Of a stretch of DNA of 19,707 nt, positions 7,937-14,391 are shown piece after piece (position 1 is the stretch's first letter; each line of letters opens with the position of its first letter). The notes below the pieces were generated by a model. The model made no database searches. It was not told the DNA's origin and saw nothing but the letters and a program-made list of their open reading frames with translations. The translations under genes and the position numbers were made by a program. Source of the stretch: Pseudomonadota bacterium (GTDB lineage Bacteria; Pseudomonadota; Gammaproteobacteria; Burkholderiales; Thiobacillaceae); NCBI GenBank assembly GCA_021836225.1, contig JAKBJA010000006.1, positions 1-19,707 on the forward strand, written 5' to 3'.

Positions 7937-8059
7937 CGAAACGTCGGCGCACGTCGGACAACCGTCGGACAGCGCAAAGCCGCGTTGCCACGAGGTTTTA
8001 GCCGCGCAGCGACGACACTGTGGTGGGTAGGGTGTCTCTTGAAAAAATGAGAATGGGTA
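7937..8059 (-). other. Candidate oriT region
   Basis: This non-coding stretch lies between the HNH gene and the RHH accessory gene, where MobF plasmids such as R388 keep oriT. GTCGGACA occurs at 7953-7960 and 7964-7971, with a third copy at 7886-7893 and a partial one at 7943-7947; such repeats could be accessory-protein sites. Further on the plus strand reads GGGTAGGGTGTCTCTTG (about 8025-8041), whose TGTCT resembles the R388 nic context (TTGTCT). No long inverted repeat flanks it. The location is good and the nic assignment is a guess. Confidence 0.4.
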
Positions 8060-8617
8060 TTACGTCATGCCGTAGACTTCCGCCCCGAGGCTTTTGAAGA
8101 ATTGCTCTACTTGTCCTTCGAGATGAATTTCAAAAACAATGATTGCCGCATACCCGCTATGCAAGCGCACAAAGCGTAGGCCTGGCGTTTTACGGTAAAG
8201 CTCAACGGCAGAAGGGACGAAGCCGCGAAAGATGTAAGCGGTATTGTTGGACTTGCCGAAAGTCTCTCGTCTGACGAAAGGCGATGTCAGTCCGCCGGAC
8301 ACGACAAAACCGCGTTCCGTTTTCTCTCCGGCTCTCGGCTCAACATCAAGCGGAACCTTCGCGTGTTTTTTGAGATTGCATGTTCGGCAGGACGCGCGGA
8401 GATTGTCTAACGAATGCGCGCCGCCGTTGTTCAATGGGTCGTAGTGGTCGGCCGCGAAATTCTCGAATGTCAGCGCGGCACCACAGTAAAAGCATCGCGG
8501 CTCTTTGTCAGATTTAAAAACGATCTTCCGGAAAAGCTCTTCCAGATTTCCGCAATACATCCCGCGCCCAATGAAAGCGCCAAGCGCTCGTTTGTAATAA
8601 AGCATCGTGTTGTTCAT
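8060..8617 (-). CDS. HNH endonuclease-like protein
   Basis: A 185-residue protein with a zinc-bound HNH/beta-beta-alpha-Me nuclease core at residues 42-85: CFYC (C42, C45), AADHYDPLNNGG with D57-H58, N72 in LDNLRASC, and the second pair C77-RT-C80 followed by NLKKH. The C-terminal 100 residues are alpha/beta and unrecognised. The ATG at 8617 has GGAAAGGG eight bases upstream, directly after the coupling-protein terminator, so it is probably its own unit; a TTG six codons upstream was not chosen. No obvious terminator follows. It lies between the coupling protein and the putative oriT. It could be a homing-type nuclease, an anti-competitor nuclease or a transfer-linked enzyme; the sequence does not say which. 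Confidence 0.82.
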   Translation of the reverse strand: MNNTMLYYKRALGAFIGRGMYCGNLEELFRKIVFKSDKEPRCFYCGAALTFENFAADHYDPLNNGGAHSLDNLRASCRTCNLKKHAKVPLDVEPRAGEKTERGFVVSGGLTSPFVRRETFGKSNNTAYIFRGFVPSAVELYRKTPGLRFVRLHSGYAAIIVFEIHLEGQVEQFFKSLGAEVYGMT

Positions 8618-8633
8618 CGTGGGAACCCTTTCC

Positions 8634-8661
8634 AAAAAAGCCCCGGCTTTGAGACCGGGGC
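8634..8661 (-). terminator. Rho-independent terminator of the coupling-protein operon
   Basis: On the minus strand GCCCCGG and CCGGGGC pair around an 8-base loop and run into six T. It begins about 23 bp after the coupling-protein stop and ends just before the HNH ribosome site. Confidence 0.9.
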
Positions 8662-8684
8662 AAGGCTGGCGCTGCGTGAAAAAG

Positions 8685-10358
8685 TTAGAGAAGGTCGAGC
8701 ATGTCGGCTTCGGCCGCTTGTGCGCGATCCGTGCCGCCAGCCTGCTTCTGCTCTTGCTGCTTGACTTGTGGTTTCACGCGCACACGCGGCGGCGCGGCAA
8801 CGAACACTTCGGCTTCTTTGTGAGGCCGCGCGATCTGCAAATTCACGACTGCGGAAGGCGTCGGCCCGGCGAGGTTGAAGATGCCGCGCAGGTCGGGCAT
8901 TTGCTGAAGCTCGGACGGCAAGACGACTCGATCTTTGACTACTTGCTCTTGCCAGTTGTCAGACTTCGAGCTGCTGAGTTGCATAGACTGCGAGCTTTCG
9001 CCGCCGCTCTTCACGATTCGCGTTTTCTCTTCTTCGCCCAAGAAGCGGGACATGTACTCTGCCGTCTCGGCGTCAGAAACTCGCAACACGAGCCAAGAAC
9101 CCAGGCACGCGAGAAGCGTCTGAGCCGTCTCGTTGCCGTATGCCTCGCGAATTTGCGCGACGGTCTGCAGCCCAGCAAAAATCATCGCGCCATGCTTCCG
9201 GCCATTCGTCGCCAAATCGATGATGCTTTGAATTTTTCCAAGCAACGGCAATTCGTCGAGCGCGAACACGACCCGGCGATCATGAGAAGGTGGCAGCGAC
9301 AAAACCGCGCGGCTCGCCACGTCTACGCAACAAGCGATCATCGATTTCAGAGCGTCCCGGTGCTGTTGCTGGTAGCTCAAAAAGAGAAAACCGGCGCGGT
9401 CGGAATGCAGATACCGACGGATCGAAAAACCGTTCTGCGCGTCGGCGTTGGGGTCCAGATATTGCAAAAATTTTGCCGCGCTCGAAGCGATGCCACGGAT
9501 CGAGCCGAACATGCGTTCGTTGCCGTCGGCCACCAGCGGCTGAGCCGGCGTTCCGGCGCACACTTCGCGCAGCTCTTCGATGTCGGCGACTACCAAAATT
9601 CTGAAAAGCTCGCCGTTCCCCAAGCCGGCCGTCAGGCAATGTTCGAGGACGGCTTCTACGAATGTTTGAGCGTAGCTGTTCCACTCGGCCGCGCTGCCCT
9701 CGCCGTCCGGCACCAAGCTTTTTGCAAGCGCCGGCACGTCGGCGACGCTCTCAAGTTCAGACAATGGCGACCAGCGCACGCAGCGCGAGTCAAACGGATT
9801 CAAAATCGCGTCCTGCCCGCCTTCGCGGTAGTAGCGCGAAGTGTAAATGCCGCTTGCGTCGGCGATCACCGCGAGCGCGCCGTCTGCGCGCAGCGCGTCG
9901 AGAGCGTGCGTCAATGTTTGCGACTTGCCGGTTCCGGGTGAGCCCGCCAACAGAAAGCCCCTGGTCTCCAACTCGACGGGCACCGGCACGGCGCCGACGC
10001 TGAAGCGCGATTGAGAGTGCTTGAGCTGCTTCGCGACGGCACGCTCGTCAACGACCAGGGCGCCGCGCAGGTGGTTTTTGTTGGCGACGCCCACCCCGGC
10101 TTTCACTGCTACCCAGTGCCAGCCGTGGCGCGCGAGGTTAACCAAAAAAGCAAAGATCGCGACGCCGATGAGCAGGTCGCCGATGCCATTGATCTGCTGC
10201 CGGCCGACGAGCGCCATGAGCGCGACAAAAGCCGCGCCGATCGACGCGTTGAGCGCCCAGCTCTCAGCAGCGAACCATTCTTTTTCGAGCAGCTTCGGCC
10301 GGATGATCCAGAGCCAGGCCGACAGCCCGGCGGCGATTAGAAAATAAACGATAGTCAT
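8685..10358 (-). CDS. trwB: Type IV coupling protein (TrwB/TraD family)
   Basis: A 557-residue membrane ATPase that brings the relaxase-DNA complex to a type IV secretion channel. Three hydrophobic N-terminal segments (about 2-19, 38-53 and 58-75) anchor it. The ATPase domain has Walker A GSPGTGKS (139-146) and Walker B VVFALDE (363-369), followed by GRKHGAMIFAGLQTVAQI, a typical TrwB/TraD stretch. It ends in a short acidic tail (EADMLDLL), as coupling proteins often do. Start: AAAGG lies eight bases before the ATG, and the 91-residue membrane gene ends just upstream, so the two are co-transcribed. Having its own coupling protein but no channel ATPase is unusual: many small mobilisable plasmids borrow both. 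Confidence 0.93.
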   Translation of the reverse strand: MTIVYFLIAAGLSAWLWIIRPKLLEKEWFAAESWALNASIGAAFVALMALVGRQQINGIGDLLIGVAIFAFLVNLARHGWHWVAVKAGVGVANKNHLRGALVVDERAVAKQLKHSQSRFSVGAVPVPVELETRGFLLAGSPGTGKSQTLTHALDALRADGALAVIADASGIYTSRYYREGGQDAILNPFDSRCVRWSPLSELESVADVPALAKSLVPDGEGSAAEWNSYAQTFVEAVLEHCLTAGLGNGELFRILVVADIEELREVCAGTPAQPLVADGNERMFGSIRGIASSAAKFLQYLDPNADAQNGFSIRRYLHSDRAGFLFLSYQQQHRDALKSMIACCVDVASRAVLSLPPSHDRRVVFALDELPLLGKIQSIIDLATNGRKHGAMIFAGLQTVAQIREAYGNETAQTLLACLGSWLVLRVSDAETAEYMSRFLGEEEKTRIVKSGGESSQSMQLSSSKSDNWQEQVVKDRVVLPSELQQMPDLRGIFNLAGPTPSAVVNLQIARPHKEAEVFVAAPPRVRVKPQVKQQEQKQAGGTDRAQAAEADMLDLL

Positions 10359-10361
10359 GAT

Positions 10362-10637
10362 TTAGCCTTTTCGAAAAAACAGATAGAAAAATGGCGCGGT
10401 GAGCAGCGCAGCGCCGGCCCCGGCTGAATACAAAAGCTCACGGCGAGCGATCAGCGCGCCCTGCGCGTCGAGCGTGAAAGCGTGGTAGACAGCCAGCGCG
10501 TAGCGCGGCAGCACTTGAAGCTCTCGCTCGAAAACAAAAAAATGCAGGTACAGCAAACCGCCGGTCAGGCCGCCCAGCAGCGCCAGGCCGACAATCAATC
10601 TGATCCGCCAGGCGAGTTCGTTCGTTTCTCGTTTCAT
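10362..10637 (-). CDS. Small two-helix membrane protein co-transcribed with the coupling protein
   Basis: A 91-residue protein with two hydrophobic segments (about 12-34 and 69-88) separated by a loop of about 35 residues, and ending FFRKG. The ATG follows leader copy 6 with GGAAAGGG in place; an open frame continues upstream to 10967 but runs through the leader and repeats and is not coding. The stop is four bases from the coupling-protein ATG. A role in assembling or stabilising the coupling protein in the membrane is a reasonable inference. No family recognised. Confidence 0.75.
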   Translation of the reverse strand: MKRETNELAWRIRLIVGLALLGGLTGGLLYLHFFVFERELQVLPRYALAVYHAFTLDAQGALIARRELLYSAGAGAALLTAPFFYLFFRKG

Positions 10638-10642
10638 GTGTC

Positions 10643-10700
10643 CCTTTCCGCCCGGCTGAAAAATGCCGGGGATGTCTACTTCAGCAAAAAGCGGAAGCGC
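10643..10700 (-). promoter_or_regulatory. Leader module copy 6 (coupling-protein operon)
   Basis: Nearly identical to copies 1 and 3: GCGCTTCCGC, TTTTTG, CTGAAGTAG, a CCCGGC hairpin and GGAAAGGG. It lies directly downstream (minus sense) of the TTTCGGAAA repeat array. Confidence 0.8.
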
Positions 10701-10726
10701 GCCGCGCCAGATTGTCCTAATTAGAA

Positions 10727-10820
10727 CTTTCCGAATCCGAAACACCTTTCGGAAATGCCTTTCGGAAACACCTTTCGGAAATGCCTTTCCGAATCCGAAA
10801 CACCTTTCGGAATCGGAAAC
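10727..10820. repeat. Short direct-repeat array (TTTCGGAAA family), possible iterons or partition site
   Basis: Three tandem 13-bp units CTTTCGGAAA(T/C)(G/A)C occupy 10746-10784. They are flanked on each side by a 19-bp unit CTTTCCGAATCCGAAACAC (10727-10745 and 10785-10803), and a related CTTTCGGAATCGGAAAC tail ends the array at 10820. Units are head to tail with no spacers. The array sits between the replication operon and the transfer leader copy 6, where iterons, a centromere or operators could all lie. Confidence 0.85.
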
Positions 10821-10865
10821 CGGCTTGAAAGCCTTTGTTGGCGCGGACGGGTCCAGCCGGCACGT

Positions 10866-10899
10866 TAAAAAGCCCGTGGTGCTTCTCAGCACGACGGGC
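10866..10899 (-). terminator. Strong rho-independent terminator downstream of repC
   Basis: On the minus strand a long stem (GCCCGTCGTGCT with AGCACCACGGGC, one mismatch) closes a 4-base GAGA loop and is followed by five T. It lies about 180 bp past the repC stop and would end the replication operon. Confidence 0.88.
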
Positions 10900-11081
10900 G
10901 GGGGTTGGGGTTGCCCGCGTCGGCGATTGAGTCGTGGCGGGCGGTTTTCGGCGGGTGAGGGTGTCACCTATGCCCGCCGGGGCGGCGGGCTGGGGATTCG
11001 CGCAGGGCGTACCACTGCGCGTCTTCTTTCAGCCGCCCGCCCTCGGGCGGCATGGGTGTCGTGGTTTAGCGGGCTGGGGCA
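10900..11081. other. GC-rich non-coding part of the probable oriV region
   Basis: No supported gene lies between the repC stop and the terminator. The stretch is very GC-rich, with local palindromes such as CCCGCC/GGCGGG near 10975-10990. With the iterons inside repC (11140-11202) on one side and the 13/19-bp array (10727-10820) on the other, it is the likeliest place for the vegetative origin. In IncQ-type plasmids such hairpins can be single-strand initiation sites, but no specific match is claimed. Confidence 0.45.
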
Positions 11082-12056
11082 TCAAGCCCCGGCCCCGGCC
11101 CCTTGGGGTAATTTCCTTATAGGAAATTCCTTAGAGACCGGGGTTTTTGCGTCCACCACCGGGGTTTTTGCGTCCACCACCGGGGTTTTTGCGTCCACGC
11201 CCTGTATTTCCGGGCTTTCCGACGGCCCCGGCGCTGTGATGAAAGCGCCTTTTTGCCGAGAGTAGTGCAGCCGCAGGCCGTCGATCTCGATACCCAGCTC
11301 GGCGAAGGCCCCGGCGCTTTCTCGAAGCTGCTGCACGTAGCGCCTGGCCTGCCTCGACGCTGCGCGCCCGGTGATGGGTTCGCCGGGCTGGACAGCGCCG
11401 ACCGCCGCCAGGACGCGCGCGATCTCGTGGTGCTGGTCGTGGCTGTGTGACAGACACCAGCGCGCCACGGCCCGGCTAACCGTGTTCGGCAGCGCCAGCA
11501 CTTTTGCGAGCACATCACGCGATAGCGTGATGGTTGCATGCGTCTCAATCAGACTTGAGAAACCGGCTGACAGCACAAGACGTTTCAAGCGCGCCGGGAA
11601 TTGATGCGGTGCGCGAACCGCCGCCGAATTCGCATCGCCGACGAAGGTGGCGAGCGGAAACGCGGCGCCCCATGCGCCCGGCGTGTCGCCGTCGAGCTGC
11701 ATGACTGTAGAGAGCATGTCGAGAAGGTCTTCTCGCACATCGCGCCAGTTCACTCGGCTCGGTAGCAGCTCGCGCACCTTCGCCGAGTCGAAGATCAAGT
11801 GCTCCTGCCGGGCGCCGTCGGTGATCCGATGCTCCGCAACCGCGCGGATCACGTCGAGCAAGTCGCGGTGATGCTGCGTCACGCCGCCGGCGATCACCCG
11901 CACGAACCCGTAAGATTCGCTGCCGCTGATCGCCGGGGTTGCGCCTACCGCTACGTGAGCACGGCCGACGGCGAACAGCGGCCGGCGGTACTCCGCCGCC
12001 GATGCGGTCGGCCGGGTCGGGCGCTTGGGTTTAGATGTTCCATGGGTCGATTTCAT
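11082..12056 (-). CDS. repC: RepC-like replication initiator
   Basis: A 324-residue protein following RepA, the position of the IncQ iteron-binding initiator RepC. The N-terminus is basic and disordered; the middle (about 45-225) is mixed alpha/beta with helix-rich stretches that fit winged-helix initiators (RDLLDVIRAVAEHRITDG, REDLLDMLSTVMQLDG). The C-terminus carries VDAKTPV three times in tandem (about 287-307). The start at 12056 overlaps the end of repA by 26 bases and has AAAGGGGG just upstream; a longer frame to 12191 lies entirely inside repA. Coding iterons at the 3' end support an origin-binding role. The middle is too diverged for me to prove RepC family membership, so position carries most of the call. 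Confidence 0.72.
   Translation of the reverse strand: MKSTHGTSKPKRPTRPTASAAEYRRPLFAVGRAHVAVGATPAISGSESYGFVRVIAGGVTQHHRDLLDVIRAVAEHRITDGARQEHLIFDSAKVRELLPSRVNWRDVREDLLDMLSTVMQLDGDTPGAWGAAFPLATFVGDANSAAVRAPHQFPARLKRLVLSAGFSSLIETHATITLSRDVLAKVLALPNTVSRAVARWCLSHSHDQHHEIARVLAAVGAVQPGEPITGRAASRQARRYVQQLRESAGAFAELGIEIDGLRLHYSRQKGAFITAPGPSESPEIQGVDAKTPVVDAKTPVVDAKTPVSKEFPIRKLPQGAGAGA
11110..11128. repeat. Perfect 8-bp inverted repeat in the 3' end of repC
   Basis: AATTTCCT and AGGAAATT are separated by TAT. It is an AT-rich patch in otherwise GC-rich sequence, 12 bp from the 21-bp iterons and still inside the coding region (KEFPIRKLP). It could be an initiator dimer site or a melting region. Confidence 0.7.
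11140..11202. repeat. Three tandem 21-bp iteron-like repeats inside repC
   Basis: The units begin at 11140, 11161 and 11182, each GGGGTTTTTGCGTCCAC plus a variable last four bases. The first two are identical and the third differs only at the end. Because 21 bp is seven codons, they encode VDAKTPV three times on the minus strand. Length, number and tandem order match plasmid origin iterons. Confidence 0.85.
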
Positions 12057-12924
12057 TGCTTCCCCCTTTCTTGCTCGTACCCGCCGCCGTCTTCCGCATC
12101 TCATACTCGTGCCGCACCAGCACGCCGCCCTCTTCGCGGCGCAGCCAAATATCGAGCTGTGGCGGGCAGTAGTTCGCTTTCGTAACGCCATAACGGACGT
12201 AATGTTTGCGCTCGTCCTCGTTGTACCCGAACGTCTGCGCTTCCTGCGTTGTCATCGTCTGCAAAAACGCTACCCAGCGCGCTTCGTCAACGAATACCGA
12301 GCTGCCGCGCGACGATTGTTGTTTGTCGCCATCACCGTTCATCGCCGCCGCTTTGTTCGTGTGGTGCAGAAAAACAACTGCCGCGCCGGTGTCTGCCGCA
12401 ACCTTTTCCATTTCGCGCATTACTCTCGCCGCGTCGCGACGCTCGTTCTCTTCGCCGGTGTGCCAGCGCGAAAGCGTGTCGATCACAACCAGACGCGCGC
12501 CCCGTGCGACCTTCTCGATGTCTGCGGTGGTCTTGCCGTTGTCAAGAAAGTCGCCGGCTTTGCCGAGACACGGCAGTATCAAAGAGTTCGACTTGAGGTT
12601 TTCGCGTTCGCAATCACCAAGATGCCCGGCAACAGCTTTTAGCCTGGTGTGTAATGCGTTTACCGGGTCTTCCGCTGCGAAAATGACCGCCGTTCCGGTC
12701 GGGTATTGACCGATTCCGAGCATATCTTTGCCGGTCGCGATCTGTGTAAGCAGTTCGAGCGCCGCGAAACTTTTGCCAGTCGCGCCTGGTGCGATCAGCG
12801 AGCCGACGGTGCCAGCCAGAAGCCCCGGAAGCACGAAGTCGAGCGGTTCGGGTTCGGTATCGAGCGCGCGTGCGATGTCGAGAACGGGCCAGGCGAATCC
12901 GGAATCATTGATGACGATGCTCAT
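12031..12924 (-). CDS. repA: RepA-type replicative DNA helicase (RSF1010/IncQ family)
   Basis: A 297-residue hexameric RecA-fold helicase that unwinds the plasmid origin. Features: PLDFVLPGLLAGTVGSLIAPG leading into Walker A APGATGKS (45-52), AAEDP (about 83-87), Walker B LVVID (145-149) with TLSRWHTGEEN, then VVFLHHTNKAAAMNGDGDKQ and QSSRGSSVFVDEARW (about 183-217). These blocks closely follow RSF1010 RepA as I remember it, including the length. Its ATG overlaps the stop of the zinc-finger gene (ATGA), and repC starts within its last codons, so helicase and initiator are translationally linked as in IncQ plasmids. The IncQ primase RepB' is missing. Family identity is the most secure call in the replication operon. 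Confidence 0.95.
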   Translation of the reverse strand: MSIVINDSGFAWPVLDIARALDTEPEPLDFVLPGLLAGTVGSLIAPGATGKSFAALELLTQIATGKDMLGIGQYPTGTAVIFAAEDPVNALHTRLKAVAGHLGDCERENLKSNSLILPCLGKAGDFLDNGKTTADIEKVARGARLVVIDTLSRWHTGEENERRDAARVMREMEKVAADTGAAVVFLHHTNKAAAMNGDGDKQQSSRGSSVFVDEARWVAFLQTMTTQEAQTFGYNEDERKHYVRYGVTKANYCPPQLDIWLRREEGGVLVRHEYEMRKTAAGTSKKGGSNEIDPWNI

Positions 12925-13370
12925 GCCGCCCCCTTTCGCATCGCTTGCCGAGCTGCCGCACGGAATCGTGCCACCGCGCTCGCCAACTCTGCATACGCCT
13001 CAATGCTGCCGGCGGTCACGCCCGCTGCCGCGTCCGCCACGGCGTCCGCCAGCGCGGCTGCCGACGCCCAGCCGGCCGGCCCGCCGGGGATACCGCTCCC
13101 ACCGCCGCTGCTGCTGTCGGGGAAAAGCTCGGCAAGCTCGATGCCGACCGCGCGGGCGATCTCGTCAGCAGTGCAGCCGGCGAAGCAATGCAGCAGCACA
13201 GCGCCGTTTTCAGACTCAGCGACCGACAGCGATGGCGAGCGGCCGGGCTTTGGCCCCTCGCCCTGGTGCGCGGGGCAGCACGCCCGGTATGCCTGCGCAA
13301 TGCCAGCGCGGGCGGGGGCTTTGCGGACGCCCGACAGGCGGAGAAGTATGATGTCGATTTTGTCCATCAC
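12921..13370 (-). CDS. Stand-alone CHC2 zinc-finger (primase-type) protein
   Basis: A 149-residue protein with a DnaG-like CHC2 zinc-binding domain at about 28-84: CCPAHQ (C32, H35), a short beta stretch, then LLHCFAGC (C62, C66) and TADEIARAVGIELAELFP, the usual helix after the finger. After a Gly/Ser/Pro linker comes an Ala-rich helical tail. The catalytic Toprim part of a primase is absent, so on its own this is a template-recognition module. It overlaps both neighbours by ATGA junctions (sigma-like gene upstream, repA downstream), so it is a built-in operon member rather than debris. It may pair with RepA or recruit a host primase. Confidence 0.85.
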   Translation of the reverse strand: MMDKIDIILLRLSGVRKAPARAGIAQAYRACCPAHQGEGPKPGRSPSLSVAESENGAVLLHCFAGCTADEIARAVGIELAELFPDSSSGGGSGIPGGPAGWASAAALADAVADAAAGVTAGSIEAYAELASAVARFRAAARQAMRKGAA

Positions 13371-13768
13371 ACACGCCCCCCGCCGCCAAACAAATCGCCC
13401 TGCTGCGCCCGCTTCACCTGCGCGGCGATGATCTGCCGAGCGCGCCGCGTGGTGACGCCGTAATCGGCCGAGATCGAGCGCGCAATTTCGCGCTTTTTTT
13501 TCCCGCCGTCCGGCGCGTGCGTGTGGGTATCGGCGACGCCATCAAGCCCCCGCCCGTAGTGCGCCAGGTCTTGCGTAAACCGGCGGCACGCGCTGCGAGC
13601 GCGGTTGAAAATCGTGCGGATGGTGTCGTCGCGGCTCGCTTCGAGCAGCACCACCGCGACTTGCTGCACCAGCTCGTCGATGTCGCCGAAGCGTGCGGCG
13701 TGAGCGCGGATCCATGTTTGAAGCTCGGCGGGGAACGTGGCGAGCGTGCGGAGAGTGAGCGCGTTCAT
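13367..13768 (-). CDS. Sigma-like/HTH DNA-binding protein of the replication operon
   Basis: A 133-residue protein. The N-terminal half (LQTWIRAHAARFGDIDELVQQVAVVLLEASRDDTIRTIFNRARSACRRF) has the spacing and charge pattern of sigma-factor region 2. The C-terminal half contains a likely helix-turn-helix (KKREIARSISADYGVTTRRARQIIAAQVKRA). Small proteins of this kind occur in phages and plasmids beside replication genes. Both junctions are ATGA overlaps. It could activate a plasmid promoter or bind the origin; I cannot choose between these, and the similarity to sigma factors is my reading of the pattern. Confidence 0.7.
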   Translation of the reverse strand: MNALTLRTLATFPAELQTWIRAHAARFGDIDELVQQVAVVLLEASRDDTIRTIFNRARSACRRFTQDLAHYGRGLDGVADTHTHAPDGGKKKREIARSISADYGVTTRRARQIIAAQVKRAQQGDLFGGGGRV

Positions 13769-14115
13769 GCTGCCCCCCCTTCCTTCGCTGCGGGTGCGGC
13801 GGTGCCGGCGGCGGGGTACTTGCGAGGGCGTCCGCGCGGGCGTGGTGCGGCGTCACTCGTGACGGGCTCGGCGGGTGCGGTGGTATCAGAATCGAGACCG
13901 ACAAGCTCGGCGTAGTACCGCGCCAAGTCATCAACGACGACGAGGCGCTTACTCCCTACTCGGACTGTTTTAATGGGAAACGTGCCGTCTGACAGCATGT
14001 TCCGAGCGGTTTTTTCCGCCCAGCAAACTGCGGCAGCGCCGGCTTTGATGCTGACTAACGCCTGTTCGGGAAACAGCTCATAAATGCGGTTTTTGGGGGT
14101 GGGGTTTTGTTGCAT
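13765..14115 (-). CDS. HTH/AT-hook protein leading the replication operon
   Basis: A 116-residue protein. Residues 15-70 look like a winged-helix/AlpA- or excisionase-type DNA-binding domain (helix VSIKAGAAAVCWAEKTARNML, then FPIKTVRVGSKRLVVVDDLARYYAEL). A linker leads to an AT-hook, PRGRPRKY, at 93-100, followed by an Ala/Pro tail. As first gene behind the only clear promoter of the operon, it is the natural candidate for an autoregulator acting at the nearby AT-rich palindrome (14332-14351). AGAGGA lies about nine bases before the ATG, and the stop overlaps the next gene by ATGA. The regulatory role is inference. Confidence 0.75.
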   Translation of the reverse strand: MQQNPTPKNRIYELFPEQALVSIKAGAAAVCWAEKTARNMLSDGTFPIKTVRVGSKRLVVVDDLARYYAELVGLDSDTTAPAEPVTSDAAPRPRGRPRKYPAAGTAAPAAKEGGAA

Positions 14116-14220
14116 GCCCGGAGTCCTCTGACTGAGACGCCGGCGCCGCTTTTGTGCGCTGCATGCCGATAACCAAAGGCACGTCGTCTCGTAGGTTAAC
14201 TCCAGGCCCCCTTAGCGGGC

Positions 14221-14273
14221 GCGGGCAACATGCCCGCCTTCTTGGCCGTCCAGCGAACGGGTTTCGCTAGGAC
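14221..14273 (-). promoter_or_regulatory. Structured 5' leader of the replication mRNA
   Basis: Transcription from the promoter at 14280-14308 should begin close to 14273. The RNA would then open with a hairpin (GTCC-TAGCGAA pairing with TTCGCT-GGAC, one bulge, 14248-14273), followed by a second hairpin GCGGGC/GCCCGC (14221-14237). About 105 more untranslated bases lie before the first ATG. A structured leader fits copy-number control or mRNA protection; no known RNA family was recognised. Confidence 0.6.
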
Positions 14274-14279
14274 AGTGCC

Positions 14280-14308
14280 AGAATAACAAGGCAAACCAAG
14301 GATGTCAA
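14280..14308 (-). promoter_or_regulatory. Sigma70-type promoter of the replication operon
   Basis: On the minus strand a perfect -35 TTGACA (14303-14308) and a -10 TATTCT (14280-14285) are separated by exactly 17 bases. It is the best promoter match in the window and reads into the five-gene replication operon. Confidence 0.88.
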
Positions 14309-14331
14309 CAACTTTCAATAAAAACAATAAC

Positions 14332-14351
14332 TTGGATAAACTGTTATCCAA
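14332..14351. promoter_or_regulatory. Perfect palindrome upstream of the rep promoter (operator candidate)
   Basis: TTGGATAA and TTATCCAA are separated by four bases. It is centred about 33 bp upstream of the -35 box in an AT-rich stretch between the divergent replication and integrase genes, where a dimeric regulator of either could bind. Confidence 0.7.
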
Positions 14352-14391
14352 TACGGTGCTGGTCGGCTCCCGTGAGATTCAACTTCAACAA

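Noticed and set aside
8607..9941. Long plus-strand ORF (444 codons) opposite the coupling-protein gene
   Set aside because: It is the complement of a clear TrwB-type gene; the product is Arg/His-rich with no recognisable domain, typical of GC-rich shadow frames.
10966..11055. 29-codon minus-strand ORF (MPPEGGRLKE...) downstream of repC
   Set aside because: No ribosome site and too short to separate from chance in GC-rich sequence.
10663..11265. 200-codon plus-strand ORF across the oriV candidate
   Set aside because: It reads through the leader module, the repeat array and the repC iterons; the product is low-complexity repeat translation.
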